Positions 29,688-38,159 of a stretch of 64,000 nt of DNA are shown piece by piece (positions within the stretch are counted from its first letter, which is position 1; each line of letters opens with the position of its first letter). Origin of the DNA: Dyadobacter flavalbus (GTDB lineage Bacteria; Bacteroidota; Bacteroidia; Cytophagales; Spirosomataceae). Position numbers and translations under genes: made by a program. The stretch spans positions 1-64,000 of the forward strand of contig NZ_VBSN01000026.1 in NCBI RefSeq assembly GCF_006149045.1, written 5' to 3'. The notes under the pieces are model-generated. The model was not told where the DNA came from and did not search any database. It worked only from the letters and a program-made list of their open reading frames with translations.

Positions 29688-29835
29688 CAACTTTTTAGGG
29701 TAATTTTGTATAATTTTACATAACTTTGAATTTTCTATATGTCTAATAATCAATATGTTAATTATTTTTTTTAAGTTTGCCTAGGTAAGATTAGATACAA
29801 AATGTTCGACTAATGTTCGACTAAATTATCTCAAT

Positions 29836-31074
29836 ATGGCGATTTCAACCAGATTGATCCTGCGGCCACAGAGCTCTCCGAACGAGACGGAATATCCAAT
29901 TATGCTTCAGATTATCATTGACAGGAAGAATCAATTGGTAAGTACCAAAAAGTACAGTTCAATTGAGAATTGGCAAGATAAAACACAATCTGTTTCTAAG
30001 GCACACCCAAAGCACAAAGAAATCAATCTTCTTTTAAGGACGATCTCCTCTGAAATAGATTTCTATATTTTATCCGAAGGGAAGAAAGGCGTCAGACCAA
30101 CATTTGAGGAAATTAAGGATTTAGTTAGGAAGCTCACTGGTGGAAATACCGAACCAGAACGAAAAAAGCTCTTTGACGTGTTCGAAGAGCACATTGCCTA
30201 TTTGGATCAACAGAATCGTCTCGGTTCGAAGGAAACCTATGAGTCCACGTTGAAAAGTCTGAAAAACTTCATGAATAAGAAGGATAGAGAATTTCTTAGC
30301 ATCAACACGAGTTTTTTAGTGAAGTATGAGGAATATCTCTTGGCACGAGGTTGCGCCATTACGACGCGTAGTTTTTACTTGCGAACATTTCGAACATTGT
30401 GGAAGCTGGCCATCAAAAACAAATATTGTCCGGAAACTCACTATCCATTTAAGGACTTTGCGTTTTCAAAATACAATAATCCCAGAACCAAAAAGAGAGC
30501 AATCACCAAAGATCAGATTGGATTGATAGAAGCGTTAGAAATTGATCCGAAGAACGACACACTCATTAATTCGAGGAATTACTTTCTTTTCAGTTTTTAC
30601 TGCCGCGGATTGAATTTTACGGATCTGGCAGATTTGAAGTGGACTAACATTATGGGAGATGAACTTCATTACTTCCGATCCAAGACAAAGGAGGAGTTTC
30701 GGTTTAAGCTGCATCCGACTGCGTTGCGAATTCTTGAGCATTATCAAAATATGGAAGGGAATAGCGATTCCGGACACATCTTTCCGATATTATACAAGAG
30801 ACATGCGACTCTGCAATCTGTTAGGGACAGGAAGAAGAAAATACTCACAAGGGTTAACAAGCAGATAAAGGAACTGGGTTTATCATTAGGCATAGCAAAG
30901 ACGTTGACTACATACGTAGCTAGGCACTCGTATGCAACAGCACTTCGCAGGAACGGAATGTCAAAAGAGAATATTGGCAGATCACTAGGTCACGACAGTC
31001 TGAAAACAACAGATATCTATCTTGAAGATATCGGAGATCCGGTCTTGGATGATTTGATCAACTCAACTATTTAG
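29836..31074 (+). CDS. tyrosine-type site-specific integrase
   Basis: 412 aa. N-terminal arm-binding domain (about 1-100; STRLILRPQSS, STKKYSSIENWQ), SAM-like core-binding domain (about 110-210) and catalytic domain (about 222-405). Catalytic residues are R257 (FSFYCRGLNFTDLADLKW), R363 (YVARHSYATAL), H386 (SLGHDS) and the nucleophile Y395 (TTDIYLED). This is the common Bacteroidota integrase type with a phage_int_SAM_5-like core. It lies next to the tRNA-Pro remnant and points away from it, so it most likely integrates and excises this island. Confidence 0.93.
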   Translation: MAISTRLILRPQSSPNETEYPIMLQIIIDRKNQLVSTKKYSSIENWQDKTQSVSKAHPKHKEINLLLRTISSEIDFYILSEGKKGVRPTFEEIKDLVRKLTGGNTEPERKKLFDVFEEHIAYLDQQNRLGSKETYESTLKSLKNFMNKKDREFLSINTSFLVKYEEYLLARGCAITTRSFYLRTFRTLWKLAIKNKYCPETHYPFKDFAFSKYNNPRTKKRAITKDQIGLIEALEIDPKNDTLINSRNYFLFSFYCRGLNFTDLADLKWTNIMGDELHYFRSKTKEEFRFKLHPTALRILEHYQNMEGNSDSGHIFPILYKRHATLQSVRDRKKKILTRVNKQIKELGLSLGIAKTLTTYVARHSYATALRRNGMSKENIGRSLGHDSLKTTDIYLEDIGDPVLDDLINSTI

Positions 31075-31077
31075 CGT

Positions 31078-32262
31078 ATGTATTTTTTTGATTTGCCAGG
31101 CTTTCATCCGGTTAGTGGTCTCGATACGGAGGATCTCGGACAGCATCCCTATTTGCATTTTAAGGACAAAATATTCCAAAGAGAGGAAATTAATTACTTT
31201 AATTCCTATTTCCCGTTTAAAAGGATTGTTTTCAACAACTGGGAAACACTGTTTGTCAGCGAAAGGAATCTGATAGAAGTCTTTGAGTACAACCCAGTTC
31301 TCAAAGGTGATCTACTAATAGATCATAGTCATCCTATTTCAGCTGAACACCTTGACGCAATAAAGTCCAATTTTTCTAAGGGCTATTCCGACGGAAGTTC
31401 AGACTTTCCAAGAGAGGTCCAATCAACGATAAATCTGATAGACGGTGCTGTAAAGGAAACCAGGCTTCGTGACTTCATCGAGTTTTGCGGCGATCATTTG
31501 TTTTTCGAGGGGTTTGCTACTCCCAAATGTCTTTATGCCCTAGGATTTATACAGGCGTATTTACTCAAAGCTTTTGGAGAATATCACAATTTGATCCAGA
31601 ATCTCGAAAATACTATCCCGGAGGCAAGAATTCGGGAGTCGGTCTCTAACGAAAAGGTATTTGAGGAAGTCATAGAGAAAGACGAGCGTACTGAGGAGCC
31701 GGATGAAGACGCAGCGATTCAAGAGGATGTTAAGCAGGAATTTCTGCCAAGCTTACTTACTGAACAAGTCGAAAAGGCAAAATTTAATAAGATCCTATTG
31801 GACTATCCGGTTGATGAGATCATCTCACTGTGGATGATTTTATTAGACGTGTGGAAGTGTCGACCAATTAATTCTATCCAGGTTTTTTTTGAACCGGAAG
31901 AGGTACTGGAATTATTGGGCTGCATGTTTGACGATTCGGCAAAGAAGGGAATGCTCCCGCAATCCGAATCTAAATTTTATAACTTACCGCCAGGGAAATA
32001 TGAAAGAATTATAAATCTGTTAATGCATGTTACATACAAACTTAACACTGACCGAAACAATATCAATCTTGAAAGATACTGTGAAGCGTTGATAGCAACC
32101 TTTTCATGTTACAGTAAAACCAAGGTTGCAAGCCTTAAAAGTAATATTAACAAAGAGCGCGGTAACATTATTCAGAGCATCAAGTCACTACCTAATGGAA
32201 CCTACAAGACTGACTTTTTGAAAGTCTTGGGAAAGATCAACGAATATGCCATAATAAAATGA
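31078..32262 (+). CDS. unknown island protein next to the integrase
   Basis: 394 aa, starting 3 bp after the integrase stop and so probably co-transcribed. No signal peptide or membrane helix. The N-terminal half is rich in aromatics (MYFFDLPGFHPV, INYFNSYFPFKRIVF). An acidic linker (about 195-225; EKDERTEEPDEDAAIQEDVKQE) joins it to a helical C-terminal domain. I do not recognise the family. Position suggests regulation of excision or transfer, as with RteC-like proteins of Bacteroides elements, but I see no specific motif for that. Confidence 0.65.
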   Translation: MYFFDLPGFHPVSGLDTEDLGQHPYLHFKDKIFQREEINYFNSYFPFKRIVFNNWETLFVSERNLIEVFEYNPVLKGDLLIDHSHPISAEHLDAIKSNFSKGYSDGSSDFPREVQSTINLIDGAVKETRLRDFIEFCGDHLFFEGFATPKCLYALGFIQAYLLKAFGEYHNLIQNLENTIPEARIRESVSNEKVFEEVIEKDERTEEPDEDAAIQEDVKQEFLPSLLTEQVEKAKFNKILLDYPVDEIISLWMILLDVWKCRPINSIQVFFEPEEVLELLGCMFDDSAKKGMLPQSESKFYNLPPGKYERIINLLMHVTYKLNTDRNNINLERYCEALIATFSCYSKTKVASLKSNINKERGNIIQSIKSLPNGTYKTDFLKVLGKINEYAIIK

Positions 32263-32476
32263 TTTAAGAGACTAGGGATGCTCTGATTGAGAGGAGCACA
32301 TGCCTGCCAGTGCTAGCATCAAAATATACTGAATCGCTGTCGTTTCGATCGTACCGAGCCATTAAATGTGAAAAAAGTTTATTTCTGCATAATTTGCCTT
32401 TTGGACGTAGTCAACGTTTTATTCCTTTTTTCATTTTTTTCAAGTTTGTTTTGCCCATCACGAAAATCTGATAGAT

Positions 32477-32773
32477 ATGATGGACACAACCGTTTTAATT
32501 TCACTCTCGGGGCAACAATTGCATGAGCTGATCGAAGCCTCAGTTAGAAAAGCATTGCTAGTACAACCGGTTCACAAACCAGATGATTCCGACACGCTCT
32601 TAGATACAAAAGAAGCTGCTCAGCTTATCAAGTACAAAGAGACTTCAATATATGGGCTGGTGAAAAGAAAAAAGATCCCGTTTTGTAAGATTGAAGGTAA
32701 GCTCCTATTTTCCAGACAAAAGCTTTTGGAATGGGTTGCTAATGGTCAGAAACCAATTCTTGCGAGACAATGA
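32477..32773 (+). CDS. excisionase-family helix-turn-helix protein
   Basis: 98 aa. The C-terminal half is a MerR-like winged helix of the excisionase/HTH_17 type: LLDTKEAAQLIKYKETSIYG, LVKRKKIPFCKIEGKLLF, then RQKLLEW. Proteins like this sit next to primase/helicase genes in Bacteroidota mobile elements and act as excision factors or regulators. Its stop overlaps the start of the next gene by 4 bp (ATGA), so the two are translationally coupled. Confidence 0.85.
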   Translation: MMDTTVLISLSGQQLHELIEASVRKALLVQPVHKPDDSDTLLDTKEAAQLIKYKETSIYGLVKRKKIPFCKIEGKLLFSRQKLLEWVANGQKPILARQ

Positions 32774-33975
32774 AAAATAAACACAAATATCTGAGAATTG
32801 GAACAAGCTACTTCAAGGAAGTGCGAAAGCCGCTCTCCTCCGGGGACACCATGACCATTCTGGTCCCTTGGTCCGCAGATTGCATACGGCTAGACCATGA
32901 CCGTAAATTCCTTAAAAACGAGGTAGAACGGTATGATGGATTTTGCTTTGTGCCCAGCCATTTAAATTATGAGCAAAAAGTGGTTGGCTTCTACAACCGT
33001 TATCAACCATTTCAGCATGTTGCCAAAAAAGGGGACTCGAATACTATCTTCGGTTTTCTCCGACATATTTTCGGAGAACAGATAGAAATGGGATATGATT
33101 ATTTTAAAGTGCTTTTGGAAAAACCTACACAGATCCTGCCAATCCTTTGTCTGGTCAGTGAAGAACGTAATACAGGGAAAACAACTTTTCTGCACTTTGT
33201 CAAATCCATTTTCGGGGAAAATATGACCATTAACAGCAATGAAGATTTTCGGTCCAATTTCAATATTGAATGGGCTCAAAAGCTAATTATTGGGGTAGAT
33301 GAGACATTTCTCGACCGAAAAGAAGATTCCGAGCGGATTAAGAATTTAAGTACGGCTAAGTTTTACAAGATAGAGGCTAAAGGATTTGACCGACAGGAAA
33401 TAGAGTTCTTCGGAAAATTTATTCTTTGCAGCAATAACGAAGATCATTTTATCATTGCCGAGCCTGGTGAAATCCGTTACTGGGTCCGAAAAATACCGGT
33501 GCTCAAATTCGATAACGAGAAACTGTTGGCTGAGCTTCAGTCTGAGATTCCCTACTTTATTCATTTCCTCATTCACCGGGACTTCACCTATCAGCAGCAG
33601 ACACGTATGTGGTTCACCGCCGCACAGATTGCCACACCGGCATTAAAGAAGTTGCTCAACCAAAACCGGAATAAGCTGGAATTAGAGATTGCCCACGTCC
33701 TATTGACAATCGTGGATGAAAAGGATTTAGACGAGATAAAATTCTGTACCGCAGACGTGCAGGACTGGCTTAATAAGAAGCATGTCCGGTACAAAGATCT
33801 TATACAAATTAAACGGATCCTGCAAAATAATTGGAAATTGGTTCCAGCTAAAAACTCGCTAAGCTATCTACAATACAAGTTTCTGACCGATGGCAGTGTC
33901 TTTGAGCAAACAGGGAAAGGCAGATATTATATCCTGTCGAAAAAGCAGATAAACGAGTACAATGATATTATCTAA
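32770..33975 (+). CDS. SF3-like primase-helicase (DUF5906-type)
   Basis: 401 aa. The central ATPase has a Walker A-like loop SEERNTGKTTF (130-140), an acidic Walker B-like strand KLIIGVDETFLD (about 171-182) and a sensor stretch FGKFILCSNNEDHF. This is the pattern of virus- and plasmid-type SF3 helicases annotated as DUF5906 or primase-helicase in mobile elements. Overlap with the HTH gene, and a repeat-rich region followed by a primase gene downstream, point to a replication module for the excised island (inference). Confidence 0.8.
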   Translation: MKNKHKYLRIGTSYFKEVRKPLSSGDTMTILVPWSADCIRLDHDRKFLKNEVERYDGFCFVPSHLNYEQKVVGFYNRYQPFQHVAKKGDSNTIFGFLRHIFGEQIEMGYDYFKVLLEKPTQILPILCLVSEERNTGKTTFLHFVKSIFGENMTINSNEDFRSNFNIEWAQKLIIGVDETFLDRKEDSERIKNLSTAKFYKIEAKGFDRQEIEFFGKFILCSNNEDHFIIAEPGEIRYWVRKIPVLKFDNEKLLAELQSEIPYFIHFLIHRDFTYQQQTRMWFTAAQIATPALKKLLNQNRNKLELEIAHVLLTIVDEKDLDEIKFCTADVQDWLNKKHVRYKDLIQIKRILQNNWKLVPAKNSLSYLQYKFLTDGSVFEQTGKGRYYILSKKQINEYNDII

Positions 33976-33980
33976 TATTT

Positions 33981-34166
33981 TGATGAATTGATGAGAAATA
34001 TGGTTAATTATTTAATAATCAATTTTTTATGATGCATCAAGATCGCATCAGCAGCGCATCAATCCAATAACTATGATGCAGCATTCGATGATTGTTGATG
34101 AAACCTTGATGATAGTTTAAATCATTGGTATAGAACAAGATAAGCGCTCAGCGCATCAATTCATCA
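33981..34166. repeat. CATCA/TGATG repeat cluster, possible iteron origin
   Basis: Ten copies of CATCA or its complement TGATG lie within 186 bp between the helicase and primase genes. Three (34035, 34046, 34057) repeat exactly every 11 bp as GCATCA direct repeats; on the other strand TTGATG recurs 11 bp apart at 34096 and 34107, with related GATG words at 34075 and 34087. Two opposed blocks phased on one helical turn are typical of iterons or cooperative operators. AT-rich DNA flanks the cluster (about 34000-34030). Confidence 0.55.
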
Positions 34167-34193
34167 GTTTTTTAACATTTAACTCCTATAATT

Positions 34194-35123
34194 ATGACTT
34201 GCCAGCAAGCCAAAGAAATCTCTATTGTAGAGTTTCTGAAAAGTAATCATATCCATCCTGAATACATTCGCGGAAATGATCATTGGTATCTTTCTCCATT
34301 ACGCCGGGAAAATACACCCTCTTTCAAAGTTGACACAAAACTCAACCTATTTTATGATCATGGTACTGGCATAGGAGGAGATATTATTGATCTGGGATGC
34401 CAGCTGTTTAATTGTGATGTGAAAGAATCATTATCAAAGTTTGAAGCAGGTTCTTATTTATTTCAACAGCAATTTGCGTTAAGACCACCATTACATATAT
34501 TGGATAGCGTTACCCAGGAAGAAAGTGTTTCGTCAATAAAAATTTCGCATGTCCAGCAGTTGGGGAACAATCTTGCTATTACAAATTACATCAAGTCACG
34601 AGGGATTGCGTCCGAAATTGCAAGAATACACTGTCAAGAAGTGTATTACCAGATCGGAGACAAAAGCTACTTTGCTGTAGGCTTTAAAAACAGGTCCGGT
34701 GGATATGAACTTCGCAGTCAATACTTCAAAGGCTCATCTTCTCCTAAGGATATCAGCCACATTGAAAATGGCACCCGATCAGTTTGTGTATTGGAAGGGT
34801 TTATGGATTTTCTTTCTCTTCTTACTCTTAGAAAAGAAAACCCGGTAGCCAGTGATTTTTTAATCCTGAACTCAGTCAGTTTCGTGGATCGCAGTTTGGA
34901 CATTTTGAAAAACTACCGTAATGTTTTTCTCTATCTGGATCATGATAATGCAGGCAGAAAAGCCTTGGGGAAATACGAATCCGCTGGTTTGAACCCCATC
35001 GATGCATCATGTATGTATCAGAAGTTTAAAGATCTTAATGAGTATTTATTAGATCAAAAGCCAATACAGAAAGATACGATACAACGTAAGGATTTGAAAA
35101 AGTCGAGGGGGCTAAGTCTATAA
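34194..35123 (+). CDS. Toprim-domain DNA primase of mobile-element type
   Basis: 309 aa. The N-terminal region looks like a CHC2-type primase zinc-finger fold (HWYLSPLRRENTPSFKVD ... FYDHGTGIGGDIIDL) but the usual Cys ligands before the loop are absent. The Toprim domain follows, with E201 (VLEGFMDFLSLL) and the acidic pair in FLYLDHDNAG (D249, D251). Such short primases accompany mobilisation genes in Bacteroidota elements and would prime replication of the transferred strand. Located between the repeat cluster and the predicted oriT. Confidence 0.85.
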   Translation: MTCQQAKEISIVEFLKSNHIHPEYIRGNDHWYLSPLRRENTPSFKVDTKLNLFYDHGTGIGGDIIDLGCQLFNCDVKESLSKFEAGSYLFQQQFALRPPLHILDSVTQEESVSSIKISHVQQLGNNLAITNYIKSRGIASEIARIHCQEVYYQIGDKSYFAVGFKNRSGGYELRSQYFKGSSSPKDISHIENGTRSVCVLEGFMDFLSLLTLRKENPVASDFLILNSVSFVDRSLDILKNYRNVFLYLDHDNAGRKALGKYESAGLNPIDASCMYQKFKDLNEYLLDQKPIQKDTIQRKDLKKSRGLSL

Positions 35124-35136
35124 ATGTCTTCAGAGA

Positions 35137-35220
35137 GCAAGTTTGTGTTTTCGCTTCGCAAAAACATGTTGCGCTCCTTGCGCAACTAAAAACTTGCCTT
35201 TTTCTCCCGCTGGTCGCAAA
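35137..35220. other. predicted origin of transfer (oriT)
   Basis: The 113-bp gap before the mobilisation genes holds nested inverted repeats: an outer 8-bp pair GCAAGTTT (35137) / AAACTTGC (35190), and inside it GTTTTCGC / GCAAAAAC (35147-35165, one mismatch) and a perfect GTTGCGC / GCGCAAC hairpin (35168-35186). A further GCGA-like word (TGGTCGCAAAAG) follows. Position directly upstream of MobC and relaxase genes plus this symmetry is what oriT regions show. The nick site cannot be named. Confidence 0.55.
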
Positions 35221-35236
35221 AGGTTAGAAATAGAAA

Positions 35237-35626
35237 ATGGAATGTGAAATGGAACAGACAGAAACAAAGAAGACAAAGCCTTATAACCCAAAAGGTGGAA
35301 GGCCCCCTAAAAAAGTAAAACGGCAAACTCAGTTCATGGTCAGACTGACGGAAAACGAGCGTTTTCTGATTGAAGAAAAAGCCAGGGATGCCGGCATAAA
35401 ACCAAGTGCTTGGTTCAGGCAGGCTGCTAAAAAAGCAAAAGTTCTGGCCAGGCTAAAACCTGAGGATCTCAAACATCTCAGGACACTGACAGGTATGGCC
35501 AACAACCTCAATCAACTCGCGCATCTTGCCCATAAGGAAGGATTGACATTCATCCGGCAATCCTGTAAAGAGTTGCTTTTGCAAATCAATTTAATCTTAA
35601 AAAAGATGAGCAGCGATGATCGGTAA
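35237..35626 (+). CDS. MobC-like plasmid mobilisation relaxosome protein
   Basis: 129 aa, basic. A Lys/Pro-rich N-terminus (YNPKGGRPPKKVKRQ) precedes a ribbon-helix-helix-like segment (QFMVRLTENERFLIEEKARDA) and the MobC signature LTGMANNLNQLAHLAHKEG. It binds oriT and helps the relaxase open DNA. It overlaps the relaxase gene by 11 bp. Alternative start five codons in (MEQTETKK) is possible. Confidence 0.85.
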   Translation: MECEMEQTETKKTKPYNPKGGRPPKKVKRQTQFMVRLTENERFLIEEKARDAGIKPSAWFRQAAKKAKVLARLKPEDLKHLRTLTGMANNLNQLAHLAHKEGLTFIRQSCKELLLQINLILKKMSSDDR

Positions 35627-36551
35627 GATTACAATCGGCAGCAGCTTTGGTGGTGTGATCCGGTATGCCATGCAAAAACATGAGGCAAGTCTGCTGCTGG
35701 CCGAAGGTGTAAGAACGGATCAGGTCAGCTCAATGATCGATGATTTCAACATGCAGAGGAAACTGAATCCGGACCTCAGAAAGGCAACCGGGCATATTTC
35801 ACTAAGCTGGAGCAAGAAAGATGTTGCCCGGCTAACACCTGAAATCATGAAACAGCGTGCGTTGGAGTATTTGGAAAAGATGAAGATTACAGATACGCAG
35901 TTTATCCTGGTCGAGCACCGGGATAAAAACCATCCACATTTGCATATAATTTATAACCGGGTAAGCAATGAAGGAAAATCCATCTCAGATCAGTTTCAAA
36001 AATCAAGGAATATAAAAGTATGCAAAGACATCACCCTGAAATATGGCTACTATTTAGGAAAGGGGAAAGAACAGGTCAACCGGCAGCAGCTGAAAGGTGC
36101 AGATAAAATCAAGTATGAATTATATGATGCGATCAAAGCAGCAAGCACAAGTGCTCAAAACTGGAAGGATTTAAGTGTTAAACTGGAAAGACAAGGCATT
36201 GAAACCATTTTCAAATACAAGTCTGGCACAAGTGAGATCCAGGGAGTCAGCTTTAAAAAAAGCGATTTTCTGTTCAAAGGGTCAAAGATCGACCGAAACC
36301 TGAGCTTTGGCAAGCTGGATGCCTTGATCGGGCAGAACCAGAAACAATTATTGATGCAGCAATATCAAAAGCAGTCTGCTTATCAACCAGATTTTTCAAA
36401 AGAAAGGTTTTATCCTGTTTTGTTCCTGCAAAACAGCCCAAGTGACCTAATACCTGATGACCTGTTCAAACCTGTTCAGCAGTATGGGCAGCCTATTACC
36501 AATCTGTCAAAAAAGAAGAAACGTAAAAAGTATTTAGGACAAAGCTTATGA
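35616..36551 (+). CDS. relaxase/mobilisation nuclease (MobA/VirD2-like)
   Basis: 311 aa. The relaxase fold is shown by GGVIRYAMQKHEASLL, ATGHISLSWSKKD and the metal-binding three-His motif HPHLHIIYNR (H106, H108, H110, then N114 R115). The candidate nucleophilic Tyr is in the N-terminal region (Y17). It nicks oriT and pilots the strand for transfer. C-terminal half basic and probably flexible. Overlaps MobC upstream and the next gene downstream by 4 bp, giving a compact mob operon. Confidence 0.9.
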   Translation: MIGKITIGSSFGGVIRYAMQKHEASLLLAEGVRTDQVSSMIDDFNMQRKLNPDLRKATGHISLSWSKKDVARLTPEIMKQRALEYLEKMKITDTQFILVEHRDKNHPHLHIIYNRVSNEGKSISDQFQKSRNIKVCKDITLKYGYYLGKGKEQVNRQQLKGADKIKYELYDAIKAASTSAQNWKDLSVKLERQGIETIFKYKSGTSEIQGVSFKKSDFLFKGSKIDRNLSFGKLDALIGQNQKQLLMQQYQKQSAYQPDFSKERFYPVLFLQNSPSDLIPDDLFKPVQQYGQPITNLSKKKKRKKYLGQSL

Positions 36552-37132
36552 AAAATATAGAAGAACAACTAGAATCGATTGAAGAAGTGCTTTCGATTGT
36601 GATCAGGAAGAACGCATCTATTGAGAATCTGATCCAATCTTGGGCAGAATCTCAGAACGAGGTCCTGACAAACACATTGGCCGGGTTAAAGAGCGAAATA
36701 GACAATTGTTCATCAATCTCCTCGCTGGCGTCCCAGCTTTCAGAAGTCCAGAAGGGCATTGAGTGTATTCCCCATGCTTTCAAAGTTAAAAACTACCACC
36801 ATTTTGACTTTCGTTCGAAAGGGTTCATCATTTCAGCTGTATTGCTTTTGATCGTTACGGCTTTGAGTGTTGCAGTAACCATCAGCAGTTATGGGGAATG
36901 TAGCCGTTTGCGGGAAAATAATCTTAAATTCCGTATTGCCAGGCAGCTCAGCCCGACCCTTGCAGCACAAGCTGACAGTATTTATTACAGAGATCCTGAC
37001 CGGGCTGAGCTTGAAACACAAAGGCTTGAAGCGCATGAACTATCGGTGAAAGAGGCAGAGCAGAATCTAAATCGGAGGCAAATGGAAGCTAAGAAGGCAC
37101 AAGATCTGCTCAGACAGTTAAAGAGAAAATAA
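36548..37132 (+). CDS. coiled-coil membrane protein of the mob operon
   Basis: 194 aa. An N-terminal coiled coil (about 1-80) leads to one membrane helix (about 97-117; FIISAVLLLIVTALSVAVTI) and a second long coiled coil rich in Glu, Gln and Arg to the end. The 4-bp overlap with the relaxase gene indicates coupled expression. Proteins of this shape follow mobA in many Bacteroidota elements; a role in docking the relaxosome at the membrane is inferred, not shown. Confidence 0.7.
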   Translation: MKNIEEQLESIEEVLSIVIRKNASIENLIQSWAESQNEVLTNTLAGLKSEIDNCSSISSLASQLSEVQKGIECIPHAFKVKNYHHFDFRSKGFIISAVLLLIVTALSVAVTISSYGECSRLRENNLKFRIARQLSPTLAAQADSIYYRDPDRAELETQRLEAHELSVKEAEQNLNRRQMEAKKAQDLLRQLKRK

Positions 37133-37547
37133 GTATTGCTTTAAACCAATGAAGTATATTAATAATACGAGAAATATTCAAGCAGCGATTTCCTGATAGG
37201 ACATCTTTGGCATGGCAGTTATAATAGAATTGGTAATGTTCAACTTTTCATAAATACCGTCGTTAAAACGTACTTTTGATTTAGTTGAAAAATCCACGGG
37301 TTGATCTCTTATTGGCCTGATTTAGTTCGATTAATCTGCCATATACCATATTAAAGTGTACTGTAGTCAATAAGAGTTAGGCCTAATAGAACGTTTATAC
37401 AATAAGACATATCACGCTGAAATCATATGTAGCTGACTGCATACATACATGATTAGCATGACATCACGCTGAAAAATAGCTACAAAATTATAGCTTAGTT
37501 TTCAATTCTCTGATCGCCGTTCTGGTGATGATTTCAGCAAAACGCAT
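37133..37547. other. intergenic region with a 12-bp direct repeat
   Basis: 415 bp between the mob operon and the cargo genes, with no credible ORF. ATCACGCTGAAA occurs twice (37411-37422 and 37463-37474), 52 bp apart, in AT-rich DNA. This may mark an old junction between the mobilisation block and the cargo. Confidence 0.45.
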
Positions 37548-38042
37548 TTATTTTCTAAAGCTGGAATATTCCTGGTCAGTTACCGGCTGTAGCCAGTTCA
37601 CCCTGCCACTAGAAGTGTTTGGAGTAATTGCGATTTGCGTAAAGCCTGTCTCTGGGGACGCGCCATGCCAATGTGGTGTATTCGGCGGGCACTTTATGGT
37701 ATCACCCTTTCGAAGAACCTGGATTTCCTTCCCCTTCTCCTGGTAGTAGCCAACCCCATCAAGCGCCAGCAAAGCTTGCCCTCCGGGATGTGAGTGCCAG
37801 TATGTTCGTGCTCCTGCTTCAAATGTAACATTACCTACTGGGATGTTGAATGCGCTATCCGGTAGGATCAATTGTTGGACCCATGCCTTGCCTGTAAAAT
37901 TGTTCGCCGGCACTCGCTGTCCTCTTGGGAAAATGCTTGTATTTTTTTCACTATAGTCGTTTTTTTTTCTCTGCGCATTTACATCGTAAGTCGGTGCGAG
38001 AAGGCAGCAAATAAAAGCTGTTATTTTAAGTAAGTGTTTCAT
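37548..38042 (-). CDS. secreted cupin-domain protein
   Basis: 164 aa. Signal peptide (MKHLLKITAFICCLLAPTYDVNAQ). The cupin barrel has the metal-binding motif YWHSHPGGQALLALDG with the later His in TPHWHGASPE, and a conserved GVGYYQEKGKE strand. Two close paralogues lie in the same cluster (42562 and 49313). Exported cupins of this kind resemble the cupins next to carboxymuconolactone decarboxylases. It follows the AraC gene on the same strand 117 bp away, so it may be the end of a leftward unit. Reaction unknown. Confidence 0.82.
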   Translation of the reverse strand: MKHLLKITAFICCLLAPTYDVNAQRKKNDYSEKNTSIFPRGQRVPANNFTGKAWVQQLILPDSAFNIPVGNVTFEAGARTYWHSHPGGQALLALDGVGYYQEKGKEIQVLRKGDTIKCPPNTPHWHGASPETGFTQIAITPNTSSGRVNWLQPVTDQEYSSFRK

Positions 38043-38159
38043 ATCTAATAAATTGAAATTATGTTCCAGGGTTTATTTGCGGCTAAATGAGGTTTATTCG
38101 GCACACAACAGTGAACAATATTCCTTCAATCGAGTATTGAACCCAAAGACACAAGATGA

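Noticed and set aside
29641..29700. Complete tRNA gene
   Set aside because: Only positions 32-73 fit; the D arm, 5' acceptor and 5' anticodon stem are absent.
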